Shown here: piece by piece, positions 1 through 13,670 of the stretch
Layout of the letters: every line of letters starts with the position of its first letter
Position numbering within the stretch: position 1 is the first letter of the stretch
DNA from: Monodelphis domestica
Taxonomy: Eukaryota > Chordata > Mammalia > Didelphimorphia > Didelphidae
DNA length: 64,000 nt
Assembly (NCBI RefSeq): GCF_027887165.1
Contig: NC_077231.1
Location: forward strand, 186,232,103 to 186,296,102
Reading direction: 5' to 3'
Made by a program: the position numbers and the translations under genes
The notes under the pieces: model-generated
What the model saw: only the letters and a program-made list of their open reading frames with translations
Databases searched by the model: none
What the model was told of the DNA's origin: nothing

Positions 1-1078
1 TGTGGTCTGTCCTATCTGAGGTTCTGCATATTGTTATCAGTTGTCACAAGCATACACAAGAGGTTTACTATTCTTCATAACAACTTGTAGGAAAACAGCT
101 TAATATAACTCACAAAATGGAGTCAGTTACGTTTAGTTGACAGACTTCTTCCTACTATTTTTTAAGGTAATCAAATTATTCTCCCCCCACATTTCTTAAG
201 AATTTGTTTGATTTATATTTCTTCTTTATTTCAGATACTCTGATTTTTCTGAGATAAATGGGGTTAAACGTTACATTGATGATCTATGTATTGCATTACT
301 CAAATACATCAAAATGTGGAAAATATTTTGGGCTGAAAGTGGGGAAAGAAATAGGACAGGGCAAGAGAGGGAGAAGAAAAAGGAAAGGGAGAGAGAAAGA
401 TTTCACAAATGCTATATATTCCTTGGGCAGTTTCTATTAGTGTGACTGAGCCACATGAAAGAAAATTCAATTCATTTTTTTTGTTAATTTCCAAAGCAGG
501 GAGGAAAAAACAAAACCAAGCATCAACTCAGTTCTTTCTAAACAGCAAATTAGTTATGGTTTTATTGCTGTTTTTACTGATGGTATTGTGTTTTGGAGTG
601 GATAAGAAGGGTAGGATTGTAACAGAGACTGGTGTGGAAAGCATCACCATAGTCATTTTTGCCTTCCCATTGTTCTCCTAGGGTACTTTGACCTGAATAC
701 CAAATCCTCCAGTGAGGATTGGTGGGACTAGTAAGGGGAGGAACATGCAGTCACATCAGTGCAACACTAGTGATTATAGTTGTTTTTTGATCCCTGCCTT
801 TGAATGGCAATGAGGCCTTCTGAGGTCTTTCATCAAGCCCTTTCTGAATGAAAGAGAAAATATTCCAAGATCTAATCAGAGGTCCAAGTAACCAAATCAT
901 AGGATTAGGACAGTCAAAAATTGCTTTTGTACTCTAAGTAGGGCAACAAAACACACCCAAAGGAGAAATAGGTATTGTTTAGATGAGGTTTTACCCCAAT
1001 TTCTCTACCTGAGACTTTTTATGCATTGGGTTGCTACCCTTAGGCCCTTCCTATCTAGTCCAGTAGTGTCAAATTCAA
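1..1078. other. No gene recognised
   Basis: AT-rich sequence with a purine-rich tract near 330-400; short open frames only, none convincing. Confidence 0.5.
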
Positions 1079-1112
<34 letters not shown>

Positions 1113-1113
1113 A
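1079..1113. repeat. (AT)n(GT)n microsatellite
   Basis: Uninterrupted dinucleotide runs. Confidence 0.9.
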
Positions 1114-1555
1114 TTTTTTTTAACATATGCTTTATTTACAAAGCAATTAAAATGATACCTCATTTCAGTCTGGAATGCCATAGAAAAAAGGAGATTTGCA
1201 TCACAGGGTCAGATATTAAAAGATAAATTTACTCAGTGGCCCATTATATTCTTAGCCCTGCTGGTCATTGTGGGAGAGGCATCGATCTGTCATGTAGACA
1301 TCACATACCTCACCTGTGTTGTAATTGACACCAAATCCTACCTGGGCAAAGTGTCATGAAAGTTGTATTATAAAAAGCTGGCCTACCCTAAAAAGCTTGT
1401 AGTCTCCATTGTGTTGACATGCTTTTTACCAACTACATGTAATAACAAATTTCCACCTAAGTTTTCAAAAGTTCTATGATCATGTATACCATATGGCATG
1501 CCTTTTCCATTGAAGATATTCGTAAGCTTAGTATAGTATGACAATAGAGTTATCC

Positions 1556-1780
1556 AGTTAGATGACTCAGTGGATTGAATTGCCAGGCCTGGAATTTGGA
1601 AAAATCTGAGTTCAAATCTGGCCTTGTTGGGCAAGTCACATAATCTTGTTTGCCTCAGTTTCTGCATCTGTAAAATAAGCTGGAGAAGGAAATGGTAAAC
1701 CACGCCAGTAACTTTGCCAAGAAAACCCCAAATGGGTTATGAAGAGCCATACATGACTGCAAAGGACTGAACAATGACAG
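1556..1780 (+). mobile_element. Marsupial CORE-SINE (Mar1 type)
   Basis: Head AGTTAGATGACTCAGTGGATTG, core GGGCAAGTCACATAATC, tail GGTAAACCACGCCAGTAACTTTGCC and CTGAACAATGACA. Confidence 0.75.
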
Positions 1781-2099
1781 CTTATAAAATCTAAACTTCC
1801 AGATCTAGTATGCTGTCTGCTGTACCATCTAGCTGCCTCCCTATCCAAAATATCTTTTTAAGTTGAATAAATCCCTTTTAAGATCAAGGACTAAATGTGT
1901 AACCCTGATCAAACCCATTTAACTGCCCTGCGTCTCAGTTTCATCTATAAATGAGTCCCTAGGATTGGACTACATTATCTCTTCAAAGTCCTCTTGTACA
2001 TTTTAAATTCTAAAATTAACATGATAGCTACATCTCCAACAGTGACGTATATACCCATCTTTGTACACTTTCTGGGCTAGAAAGGGTATTAAGAATATT

Positions 2100-4340
2100 T
2101 TAAAACAAAAATTAATTTTTATTGATACTTTTAGGCATACATCAATCCCCTCATGATGCTCCCCCCTTCACTGCCAACTGAACCTGCCCTTGTAATAAGA
2201 GGAAGAAAATGGGCAAAGTCAAATTACATAGCACCTCTTCTTGACAGCATATGAAGCCTTCTGTATCTATGGTCCCACATGTCTGGTGAAAGAAGTGTTT
2301 CATGCCGAGGTCACTGGTTATTACCAGTAAATATAATGAATTTTCTTGTATCCTTCCAAAAACATTTCCCCCATAATAGTAGGATCACTTCAGGGCTTCA
2401 TCAGTAGAGGATTAGCATAGTTGCCATTCCATATATCGATATTTTTCACCACTGACATGTCCATCTTTGCTCCAATCTGGTCTGTCTGTAAGGTGTAAGG
2501 GAAAACTCCAGAGTCGTTTTCATTTGTATATCACTTCTTGGTGATTTGTTGCATCTTTCCATATATTTGTTGTAGTTTGCAATCCTTTTGAGAATTACTT
2601 TTTCATATCCTACTGGGAATGGCTCCTCTTACGACTTTATTTCCATTCCTTATAGATCTCAGATATCAGAATTTTATTATAGATATCTGATATTGCTAAA
2701 CCTCATTGACCTAAGCCAGGGAACTTCCAATGTAGATTGGCCCCTTCTCTGAAATTTAGGACAGGAAGGTAAGTGCAGTGGATGGAATGCCTACATGAAG
2801 TCAGGAAGACTCAACTTTGAGTTTAAGTCCAGCCACAGATACTTATTAGCTGTGTGACCCTGAGCAAGTCACTTAACTTTATTTTGGTTTCCTCATCTGT
2901 AAATAAGCATGAGGGAAAAAATGGCAAACCACTCCAGTGTCTGCCAAGAAAACCCTGAATGGGGTCACAAAAAGTGTTTCATTAGTGAAAAATGACTTGG
3001 CCACTGCATTCTCTAGCCAGAGAGTTGCCTAGGCACTAAGAAGCAAAATTACTGCCAGAAATTGTGATCATTCTGTGACTGTGTGTTTCAGAGGTGACAA
3101 TTTAATTCAGATATTCCTGTCTCTAAGACCAAGTTTCTATTGAGTATTCTACACTACTTCTCACCTGTGTATAAGGGGAAATTCTAGTGGAGAAACTCCA
3201 TCCATCAGTGGAGATAAGCATCTGAGCATTTCACTGCAGAGTTGACTGGGACCCCAAGAGTTAAATGATTTACCCATGGTAATATAGCTAGTTTCTGTCA
3301 TATAATATAGGTCTTTTTTACTTCAAGGCTAATCCTGTACCTATTATAGCTTTTTAAAATTTAATGTAAAAATGATTTTTTATCCTTTATGATAATCTCT
3401 ATCCCTTGTTTATTTAAAGAATCCCACCTATAGCTTAGTTGTTATTTATTTCTTAACAGAATTACTTTCTATTTTCCTGTAAAATTTTTTAATGGATCTT
3501 TTAAATTTAGGTCATGTATTCTATTGTGGCTTGATTGTGGTAAATGATATAAAATGGTATTCTAAACCTAATTTCTATCAAATTGTTCTCTAGCTTTCTA
3601 AGTTCTTTTTTGTAAATTGGGGCATATTTGAAGACTAATTTTATTTGACAGTTTCTGCTTTGTGGTTTATTGAACACTAGAAAACTATTTTATTGCTTCT
3701 AGAAGGTTTCTCCATTCCACTAATGTACTTTTCAAACTATATGAAATACTTTTGATGATTATTGTTTTATAGTATAATTTGAGATCTGTTAATGGTAGGC
3801 CTCTTTTATCTTTGCTTTAGGAGGAAAAAAGAAATCTCTTAAGATCCTAGGTTTGATGTTTCATCAAATGAATTTTATTACCTTTTTCTAGTTTGAAAAG
3901 TATCACTTCACTTGTTTGGTATAGCACTAAATTTATCATCTAATTTAGGAACTATGACCTTTTAAAAAATATTTCTGTAGCCAGCCATGAAAATTACTAA
4001 GCTATTCAATTATTTATCTTCCTTTACTTCTGTAAAGAATGTTTTGTGATTGTATTTATGTAAATCCCAAGTGTGTATTAGTAGGCTAATTCTTATATAT
4101 TTTATATGCTTTATCATTATTTTGAATAGAATTTCTATCATTTATTATTTTTTTTAGATAATGGTTTTTAAAAATTATTTTGTATTATGCTACTTTTTTT
4201 TTAATGTTTCTTTCCTGATTCCCTGGGCCCTTATTGGTAAACCATCATGTTATCTACAAATTTAGATATTTATTTCTCTCTCTTATCTTAATTGCCACAG
4301 CTAGTATTTCTAGCCGTGTTCCACACTGATGGTCCTTCAA
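2100..4340 (-). mobile_element. Ancient L1 relic
   Basis: The plus strand contains TTGTTTTATAGTATAATTTGAGATCTG at about 3762-3788, a conserved L1 ORF2 segment in reverse orientation, and TGTTGCATCTTTCCATATATTTG in the 3' part. Similarity is patchy and edges are approximate; SINE 2770-2995 lies inside it. Confidence 0.45.
2770..2995 (+). mobile_element. CORE-SINE (Mar1 type), diverged
   Basis: Core GTGTGACCCTGAGCAAGTCAC and tail GGCAAACCACTCCAGTGTCTG are clear. Confidence 0.7.
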
Positions 4341-4479
4341 ACTGGCAAACAGTTGCCTTCTCATATTATTTCTCATATCTCCTTTTATAATGACCACTGA
4401 AATAGGTGGGTAAAATATGTATGGAAAAGGTTGTATAAGTGATGTATCAAGTTTGGATATACTACCCAGAGGGTAGGCC

Positions 4480-5280
4480 TGACAGGGCCTGTGTAGGTCA
4501 AAACGCTATCTGACTAGTTGAAAATTGGTAAAAACATTAAAGATGAGATTTATTAATATTCATGTAGAAGAGGAAGGGAAGACCAGGAACCAAGGGGTCC
4601 CTAGCTCTAAACTCTGGATACTCCATCCTCCTGTTTTTATGGGTTTTGCAAGATCTCCCAGCTGCCTTTCACTATTCTCTATCTTTAAACCCAACATTCT
4701 CCAGCTTTCTGACCTAACTGGTCCTCCAAAGTAAGTAAACAAGTTGCAAAATTGTGATAAGCTCTGAACTCTTGGTGAGTTCACCCTCCTAGGCCTAAGT
4801 GAAAGATGGCTCCCAGCCTTTCACACAGACAGACTTTATTGGGTACTGGCAGTTCAGCATCAGGAAAACCTCAGGACACAGGATCTCACAGGAATTCAGA
4901 TAGATGAAAATGTGGAGATAAGGTTGACTGGATCTCAGGAAAACAGGAACCTTGAAACACAGGAACCTTCTGCTTCCCAGGGACAGGTAGGCCAACTCTC
5001 ACTAGGCTCAGACAAAACCAAACCACAGGAAGTAACCTCTCCGATCTCCTTGAAATACAGGAACAATGGCTCCCGCACTGTCTCCTTGTGTCCAGTTTTA
5101 TCCCTTCCCCAGGCTCTAGAATAGAGTCCATAAAATTTCTGTGCATGCTGCAAGTTCCCTCTTTGCAAACTCTTGCATTGCTATTTCTTTTGCAAAGTCT
5201 TTCTTTCTCACACCACATCATGTCCATGCTATTCAATTTTGGATTATATTTAACTTTTAAAAAAGTTCTTTATATAGCTC
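4480..5280 (-). mobile_element. Partial LTR and leader of an old endogenous retrovirus (fossil)
   Basis: On the minus strand CCAATAAAGTCTGTCTGTGTG (about 4823-4843) is a typical LTR R-region polyadenylation signal. Sequence below 4.79 kb could be the adjoining leader. No second LTR and no conserved frame were found. Edges are uncertain. Confidence 0.35.
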
Positions 5281-5932
5281 CCCCAAAGACAGATAGATAT
5301 AGGGAAGAGATAAAGGACCTACCTATCATAGCTGCAACAGAGCAGCAGGAAGCTCAATTCATTATGATACCAAGTTCATCCCTGCTATCTTCCTGCCAAT
5401 AGAACTTGCAGTAAAAAGGTGATGGTTTCTAGAGGGAAGTGGATGGTTCTAATGTTCTTTTTCTTCCTCCTACATCTTGATTCACTGTAAATTTAGAAAA
5501 CTAGAGTTGATACACAAAAAGGAAGCTCACTTTCCAGGTGGCCAATCCAGATTGGTAGTAAGGAAATAGAGATACAAAAACCCCAAAACTGAGAGGAAAG
5601 CTTTGGTCAAAGGCCAAGCAGTCAATTGAGACAGAAAATCCAAAGGAAAGAGCAAGGAAGTGAGGTTAAGCACCTCAGCTTAAATAACCTGAGAAATTGA
5701 CAAAATATGAAAGTAGCAGAATGATCCTGATTTGGAGGAAATCTCTTCCAGCCAGGATGCTTTTCATCTATCAGCTAAAGCAAGTGCTGAACTGATAAAT
5801 TAATTGATATATTATTTCCAGGGTTTAGTTATTTAAAGCCCAGAAAAATAGCAAATTTTCATCCTAGTCAAGTTCTGACACTTCATTAACACATTAATAA
5901 ACTTATCATCTGTCATTCCATCAACTGAACTC

Positions 5933-5957
5933 TGTGTGTGTGTGTGTGTGTGTGTGT
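5933..5957. repeat. (TG)n microsatellite
   Basis: Twelve uninterrupted TG units. Confidence 0.9.
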
Positions 5958-6654
5958 TTGGGGAGTAGGAAGGCAGGTTAAGAATCAAAACTGACTCCTT
6001 ACAAAAGAGAATCAGCCATCTGACCAGCCTCAAGCTGTATGCAGGAGGGCTTTGAATTTCATAATTTAGATATTAGGAATTAAGATAGATTCAGGATATC
6101 TTCCAATATAGTATAAATACCTTTCTATTTTTCTTTTGTATTTTTCATTATTTCAGTGAACTCTGACAAATATTTTAGTAAATATTTGGATTGAATCAGA
6201 GATGTGATTGTGCTTTACTTGTAACATATGTGATATGATTTATAGTGTTAGAACTCTTTATTTAGTAATGAGATTCTAGCACTGAAACTCCAATCAAAGC
6301 TGTAGAATGACTCTCCATAAGCTTTAACTTCAACAAAACTTTCTAAAACAAACATCTTAGGAAATAAAATTATGATTATAAGCTATATTTCATATTCACA
6401 TTTGTAATAAAACATGGCTTCTAAGAATATATAGCATTAAGAATAATCTGATTTGATTCTGTTTTCATCAAGGAGCCTTATGATTAATTTCTTGAATTGA
6501 TCTGCCAAGGAATGACTGTACTGTAATGATGATAGGTCCTGAACCCTGGTTTATCTTTTTTCCCTTCAGATTTATAATTTCATTGATATAATTCCCTTGA
6601 AGTGCTCCCTCCACCAATTCAGGGCAGTCCCTTCTTTGTAACTTCCAGTCCCAT

Positions 6655-6730
6655 ACTATATATCAGAGGTAGTACTTGAACTCACATCTTCCTGACTCCA
6701 AGGTTAGCTTTCTATCACTTACGCCAGGGT
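6655..6730 (-). mobile_element. MIR fragment
   Basis: Contains TTGAACTCACATCTTCCTGAC. Confidence 0.45.
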
Positions 6731-7900
6731 GCATCTTCCCAGGTATATCTTTGATTTTAAATTAAAAGTTGGATCTCTAATTCCCAAATGAATCTCATGA
6801 CAGTTGGTTGATGGAAACCAATACTGCAGTGCCAGATCTCTCCTATGTGAACTGATAACATAGTTTTTCACACTTGGAAGCCTGAAGGACACACAGCTTC
6901 AAAGGACTACTGGATTCAGGCAACATTATTTTAGTATGTAGCCAGTGGGTTTGACTCACTGAGCAAATATGCACGGCCTAGAGGTAATGTGTTGACATTT
7001 TGTTTACTTTTCAAATAGATACAACTTATAAATCTTATTGAGAGACTTAGCAAAATAATACTTAAAAGAGTCAGTTTTAAAATGTGTTTCCCATACAAGC
7101 ACCATTATATTCTTTTCCCAATTCGCTCCTAAACCCTACATGAGATGGGTATGGAAGCTCTTGGGCACAAGGCTCTGACAACATGCTTTGTTTTCTACAG
7201 GGTTGCTGAGCTGAGATCCCATGTCTCAGACCAAGCTGTATTGCTAGCCCTGCCAGTTTTCAGTGTAAGGTGGAGGATGGGGTGTTGCTGTTTTATTTAC
7301 TTTTGTGGGACACCTGTTATATGGCTCCCTCTGGTCAGAATGGCCTCTTCTCTTGGCATGCTTTGCTACCTCCAGAGCCTGTGACTGTCATTCAATTTCC
7401 TCTGCTTCCTCAGGATTTTTTTTTTTTGTTTCTGATCCATGCAGCCTCCTCTCGTAAGGCAAAATATAGGTAATATTTTTTCCCTTTCTCCCCTTTCACT
7501 TTTCCCAGAGCTGAGGGAGCCTACCCTTATTGATGAGAGCCCATGAGAGAGCTCTATGTCTGGCTCCAGTACCCTGTAGGTGAGAGCTGTTCCTTTGACT
7601 AAGCGTCCTGGCTACCAAAGTGAGCCGCCAGTTTACTTTGCCTTTTAGTCATAGACAGGGTTCCATGAAACCCTAACCGCTTTAGCGACATCACTTTAGC
7701 AGCATCTTCTTTTTCACTAGCAATGCAATAGGCATTCAGTGTTACTGCAGTCTTCCAGCAAACACAAAATGACAGAAAAAAAATCTGAAAATTAAAAAAA
7801 AATCGACTGGGTTAGCAGTTGAATATCAATAAATAAACTTATCTATCTTTTATTCAAGTAAGCAAACATTTATTAAGAACATACTATATCCAAGCTGGAG

Positions 7901-8018
7901 CATCTAGATGACTCAGTAGATAGACAGCTGGGTCTGGAGTCAGAACTGAGTTCAAACCTAGCCTCAAACACTTTCTGGCTGTATGATCCTGGGGAAGTCA
8001 CTTCACCTCTCTGCCTAG
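7901..8018 (+). mobile_element. CORE-SINE, 3'-truncated
   Basis: Head and core only; directly followed head-to-tail by another copy. Confidence 0.7.
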
Positions 8019-8205
8019 AGGCAGCTAGGTGTCTCAGTGGGTAGAGAGCTGGGCCTGGAGTCAGGAAGACCTGAGTTCAAATCTAGCCTCAAACACTAGC
8101 TGCATGATCCTTGGCAAGTCACTTAATCTCTGTTTGCCTTAATCCACTGGAGAAAGCAGTGGTAAACCTCTCCAGTATCTTTGCCTTGAAAGCCCCTTGG
8201 ACAAT
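8019..8205 (+). mobile_element. CORE-SINE (Mar1 type)
   Basis: Head GGCAGCTAGGTGTCTCAGTGG, tail GGTAAACCTCTCCAGTATC; tandem with the preceding copy. Confidence 0.7.
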
Positions 8206-8274
8206 TAGGACAACCTATACCTACCCTCAAGGAGCTGTCTATACATATTTCTCCCCCTCCTCTAGATTATAGAT

Positions 8275-8420
8275 CTAGAGGGGAGATTGCAGAGGGATGC
8301 TTGTTCAGTCCCATACTTTATAAATGTGAGAACTGCTTGCCTAAGGTCACATCGGTCATGTCAGAGGCAGAATTTGAACCCAGATCTTCTGACTCAAGAG
8401 TCAGGATTCTTTTCACTGTT
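8275..8420 (-). mobile_element. MIR fragment
   Basis: Contains CCTAAGGTCACATCGG and GAATTTGAACCCAGATCTTC. Confidence 0.6.
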
Positions 8421-9812
8421 GGAGAAGCATCCTGCATGGTGTACTGAATAAGATTTCTGAATGACAGTATCCTGATGCCTTGTCAGAAAGCTAGTGAGCT
8501 AGAGGAGCAGAAGGACATGTCTTCAGTTTTGACTAATGTGTAATTTTGTTTTGCATGAATTTGTTACAAAGGGAGGACTTTCATTTTTTTACATATTTTT
8601 GGGAGAGGGGAGAGGGACAAACAAGGGAGTAGTGAAAGCAAATTCAAAATGAAGGGGGAAAAGGGTGCAATTTGTGAGAATTCACTTTTCATATACTATA
8701 TTCATTCCTGTGTATTAGGGGGAATTGTGGTGTATTCTTCTGACCCAGAGATACCATCCTGGCTGCTTTGTTTTGCATTTTCTTTGTTCTTGGGAATCCA
8801 AAGGAATATCTTCCTTTTTAGCAGAATTTGTTTAATAATGGAAGGGACAGGAGTTCTTTCCCTGTTTGTGTGTTTCCCATGAGGTATGGGGAGGGGTGGT
8901 TAAATTGATGGACCACCTCTAAATTGCTATGATCAATTAAAGACATCTTGGGATTGTCAAGGGAGGGACTGAATGATGAGCTTCTAAAAGCTCTATCAGG
9001 CTGCCTGTCATGAGAGACAACCATGGAGACCTGTTATGATGCTGGCCTAACCAATAAACCGAATAGAGTTGTTAAACTTATATTCTTACTCCAAAATCAG
9101 CCTCTCGAGACTATTTTAATTGTAAGAGATGAGCTTTTAAAAATATGCAGAAAAACCCACCTGAAAACTACTTGACCTTTGATCAATACACTTGATTCTA
9201 ATGGATCCGTGATGAGACATGCCATCTGCCTTCTAACAGAGGCAGTACCTTTAGGGGAAGAATGAGAGATGGATACAAGATATGCCAAAATACCTAATAC
9301 AGGTTTAAACTTTAATAACTTCAAGAGTATAAATGTTTAAAAACTTACAAAATGAACACTTAAAAGATATTTAAAACTTAAAATATCAACATGCTTATTA
9401 AAATTAATCATTGTCTCATGCTATAGTATGAACTTTCTTTATCTACTGCTGAGTGACTAAAAGGACTGAATTTGCAAACCTAGCCTTAAGATTATCCAAA
9501 GAATGAGGCTTGAGGCATTTTTTATGGGATCACAAAAGAAAAAAAACCTAACAGAGACTGGGTCACAAAAAGGGCCAAGCAAGAGAACTTCCTCTTCTGA
9601 CTGATCTGTCAGTTTGAGAAAGTGTCATCTAGAAACTGTTGCACTGGAAATACATATTGACAAGGTGCCCTGGCTTATAAAAAATTAAAATTGTTTATTC
9701 AAAATTCTCAAAACCAAATATGTATAAAAATTTAAATAAACTTTGAAAATGTTTTTTGTAAGTTTTTGGTATTCATAAGTGAAGTTATTAAAACTTTAAA
9801 ATGGCACTAAGA
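8421..9812. other. No gene recognised; possible LTR-like piece
   Basis: CCAATAAACCGAATAGAGTTG near 9051 could be an LTR polyadenylation region; nothing else is supported. Confidence 0.35.
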
Positions 9813-10044
9813 GGGGGCAGCTGGGTGGCTCAGTGGATTGAGAACCAAGCCTACAGATGGGAGGTCCTAGGTTCAAATCTTACCTCAGCCACTTCCTAGC
9901 TGTGTGACCTTGGGCAAGTCACTTGACCCCCATTGCCTAGCCCTTACCACTCTTCTGCCTTGGAGCCAATACACAGTATTGACTCCAAGATGGAAGGTAA
10001 GTGTTTTTTCAAAAATAAATAAATAAATAAAATAAAATAAAATT
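9813..10044 (+). mobile_element. Young marsupial tRNA-derived SINE
   Basis: Full-length copy from GGGGGCAGCTGGGTGGCTCA through GGTTCAAATC (B box) to an AAATA-rich tail, with the exact 9-bp duplication GCACTAAGA (9804-9812, 10045-10053). Confidence 0.85.
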
Positions 10045-10330
10045 GCACTAAGACTTTTGGACCAATGAATTTCTGTATACAATCAATGAGAGAGTTTGTT
10101 TTGTATGCCTCTGACTATTACAAGGAAATTTTCTCTCAGTAGGGATGAGGGAGAGAAAACAGGATCTGTTAATTAAGAATAAAGAGTTGAAGGGAGTTAC
10201 AGATAAAGACATTGAAATCACTTTTAGATGAAGTCACCAGATTGTTTTGCTTAATTATTTTACTTTATTGCAAGGGGCTTCTAAAGGACTAGGGGCAGTA
10301 TGAAAGTATATGTAAAAATGAAACACATCA

Positions 10331-10535
10331 GGGGGCAGCTGGGTAGCTCAGTGGATTGAGAACCAGGCCTAGAGACTGGAGGTCCTAGGTTCAAATCTGG
10401 CCTCAGACACTTCCCAGCTGTGTGACCCTGGGCAAGTCACTTGACCACCATTGCCTAGCCCTTACCACTCTTCTGCCTTGGAGCCAATACACAGTATTGA
10501 CTCCAAGACAGAAGGTAAGGGTTTAAAAAAAAAAA
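10331..10535 (+). mobile_element. Young marsupial tRNA-derived SINE
   Basis: Same family as 9813-10044, flanked by GAAACACATCA (10320-10330) and GAAATACATCA (10536-10546), one mismatch. Confidence 0.85.
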
Positions 10536-10689
10536 GAAATACATCAGTAATACTCTAAAAAGTAAAATAAATGTAACATAAAAAGCTGTATATGATATTC
10601 AATTTAATAAACAATCTTTTTTTTTTCTTTATAGCTGGAAATGTTAACGGGTTTCCAATTTGTAATAAAATATAATAAACAAGAGAATG

Positions 10690-10840
10690 CAGAACTGAAG
10701 TCAGAGACTTAAGTTGGAATCTCAGTTCTGTCAGTTCCTACCTGTGTAACCTTGGGTAATTCACTTAATCTACCTGGGTCTCAGTTCCTAAGAAGTAAAA
10801 TAAAGTGTTTGAAATAGATCAGGGGTCCATCATCTGTGAT
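10690..10840 (+). mobile_element. MIR fragment
   Basis: Contains CTGTGTAACCTTGGGTAATTCAC and GGGTCTCAGTTCC. Confidence 0.6.
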
Positions 10841-10997
10841 CTATAGCTCTACAATGCATTTTTGGTTAGATCTTGGGGTTTCTATGAACTTGGATGGGAA
10901 AAGAATTATGTGTAAGATATTTTCGTTAACTTTCTCCTTTGTATTTTATTCACTTCAAAATATTATTCTGAGAAAGAGTCCAATGACTTCACCAGTA

Positions 10998-11682
10998 TGA
11001 AGATTAAATTAATTCTCCCCTGATTGTGAAAATGAAATTAACTCTCCCCTGATTGTGAAGATTAAATTAACTCTCCCCTGCCCATTTTTAGATTTAATCA
11101 CCAAAAGCATATACACCCCACTCAGACTTGAGTGGGGGAGGTCTGTGTCCCATTTGTGTGATAGTGGGTGACAAATCAGAATCTACTGATTGCCACCTGG
11201 GAAGTACTAAGCAAAAGCTTTAGCTATAATTGGTACAAGTCAAATGAAGGAAGTCACAGGAAGTGACAAAAAGAAACAGTCTTTAAAAATGCCAAGAAAC
11301 TTCCTGTGAGCTCTCTCTTCTCTCTTTGGTCTTCCACTTGACTTGGAGGAGCTTGAGATCTCAGACTGCTTCCCTTTGGTCTGACACATGGTGAAAAAGG
11401 CTGACTCCCTTTCCTGGATTTTCTGAAGGGACTAGCCTCAGGAGAGACCTACCCTTTTGAGAGACCCTCCCTGGGTTGAGCCAGGGTCAGAACAAAATAC
11501 TTAATGCATAGCCTAGATATCTTACCCTATTCTCTCTCTGATTTTCTTACTCTTTCTATATTTTATAAATAAATTATTAAAATAAATCTTTTTGGAATTA
11601 ATTAAATTCCTGGTGACCCTATTCTTAAATAATCCAGTCCAACCTTTTATAAAAACCCCTCACATTTCTACCTCCCTTACAT
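10998..11682 (+). mobile_element. LTR related to family B (fossil)
   Basis: Starts near TGAAGATTAAATTAATTCTC with three tandem copies of a 30-bp unit (CTCCCCTGATTGTGAAGATT), contains GAGTGGGGGAGGTCTGTGTCCC as in the other copies, an AATAAATTATT signal region and the 3' block AATTCCTGGTGACCC. Edges are approximate and no clear flanking duplication was found. Confidence 0.55.
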
Positions 11683-12744
11683 CAGACTGCCAAAAGGGTC
11701 CATATGTGTGTGTGTATTTCTGTGGGAGCACATCTACATAAAGAACTTGGACCACCCCATGAAGTCAACATTGTAAGAAACACTGGATATGGAAATTTCT
11801 TCTATGGATGATTTAACTCGAGCTGGCAAAAGGAGGCAAACTGGCCAAATACCAACCATTTCTGATTTTGTTCAGTGGGAGAGTTAAGAATGCTTTTTAT
11901 AGTCATAAATACAATAAAGCTTTATTTAAAAATGTAAAAACCATTCTTAGCTCTCAGAAAAAATAAAGCAGCAGCTAGATTTGACCCTCAAGTACTGGTG
12001 TTAACCAACTCTGCATAAGATGTGAATGAACCTTGTTTTGTGACTAGAGACTTTACAAAGAAAAGAAAGTGTTGTTATCATTAAACTTGCAAGATTAACA
12101 ATGATTTGAATCATTTAAAATTTAAAAACAAAAAAGTTTAAGTGCCCTGGAACTTAAAATTAAAATATAATTTAAAATACAGTCTATAAATTTTATTGCA
12201 CCATTATAGATACATTAAAATTCAAATACTGATAGTAGCAATAGCAGCAATATATCAAAATAATGTCTGCCTTAACTTACTAAATGTTTGTCAATATACA
12301 ATGATATGAAATAGAAAACAAAGCACAACCTTCAAAGAATAGCTCACTAAAGAGTTACAGTCAACATGGTGTTTCTAGAGTACCTACAACAACTGATGAT
12401 GGGGAGAGCAGTGCTACAAAGAAAGTTGTTAATAAAGAACTATACAAATCTATATATGTACTTATATACACATAATCTATATTAAAATTTGATATATTTT
12501 CTGATACATTACCTTTTTCACCTTTATATATTTAATGGAAAGCCATTAAATATTAAACATAGATCATTTCATAAATGTACATTATTCCTTTAAAGCATGT
12601 AATGAATTCCTCTGGAAACTGGATTCTGAGTCAGATTTGTAATTCTTTAGGACTCATCAGTAGATCCTATGAAGTTTGCAGCAGTAGTTAAGAGAAAAAG
12701 GAAGGGAAAATTCCATTTATATTACATATTTAGACATGTTTAGT

Positions 12745-12880
12745 CATTTTAGTCATATCAAACTCTTCATGTGACCTTATACTAATTTGAGGTTTTCTTG
12801 GCAAAAATACAGGAATGGTTTTACCATTAGTTCTACAACTCATTTTACAGATGAGGAAACTGAGGCAAACAGGATAATAA
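12745..12880 (-). mobile_element. CORE-SINE 3' part
   Basis: Complement of the Mar1 tail, ending ACAGATGAGGAAACTGAGGC. Confidence 0.65.
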
Positions 12881-12978
12881 AAATGTGAGAGTGAACAAAA
12901 TCTTTAACAAAAAGATTTTAAGTGGTACATTCACATGTACTATGGTAAGTAAAAAAAAAAAAAGGTGATATATTAAAG

Positions 12979-13670
12979 TGTGAATTTCAAAACTATGCCA
13001 CCCTATTCAGACCATTCTTTAGAAGATCAGATTTAACTACTTCCTGATCAATAGCAATAGAGATACTTGGAATAACAGAATCAGGTCTTGGAAACTACAT
13101 TCTCCACCCTACTCAGTGTAACAAGATTAGGAAGGGCTACAGGAAACTCAAGATTTAATTATTTGAGAATATGGCCTTCAACAGACATGTGCAAAAAAAG
13201 GACAGACCTCTGGGTGGTCCTAGTTCAAGCTAGAGCCATCATTGGCACATGTGACATGCAGTAAGTGAGGTAGAGTTCTGCTCTGGAGTTCTTGGGACTT
13301 CCTGTGAGGAGGGCTAGAGGGAGTTCGAGGCTGGTGCTTGGGGTTGGAGGAGCCCCGCAGACTGCTTTTCTTCAGATTGGTCACATGAGTGATAAGGACT
13401 TATCCCTTTCCCTGCCTTGGCTATCCAAGGCCTTAATGCCAGCTTTGGCTCAGCCTGAGCTAGAGTGGTTCTGAGTTAAATTTCTTTACTTCTCTCCCTT
13501 TTCCTTCTCTCTCCCTCTCCTTCTTAATACTTTCTTCCTCCTGTTGTACTTAAAACACCATAAAAATTTGGCAGCTGACTTGAGTGTTTCATTTAGGAAT
13601 TACATAAGTGAATTCCTTGGCGACCTTAAATTAATATATATCAGTCTTTTAAAGTGATTTCAATATCACA
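12979..13670 (+). mobile_element. Solo LTR related to family B (fossil)
   Basis: A 692-bp TG...CA unit with the 4-bp duplication AAAG (12975-12978, 13671-13674). The 3' part (GAATTCCTTGGCGACCTTAAATTAAT) resembles the end of the 55.5 kb LTR. Confidence 0.65.

Larger units (their letters stand above)
5400..7900. other. No gene recognised
   Basis: Unique-looking or very old sequence apart from a TG repeat and a MIR scrap. The 7.15-7.70 kb part is somewhat GC-richer but shows no convincing exon. Confidence 0.5.

Noticed and set aside
4886-5402. Overlapping frames of 66-116 codons on both strands at 4.8-5.4 kb
   Set aside because: They lie in an old LTR-like region and show no protein signature.
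9813-9900. tRNA-like A and B boxes in SINE heads
   Set aside because: They belong to tRNA-derived SINEs; no tRNA gene with a full cloverleaf was seen.
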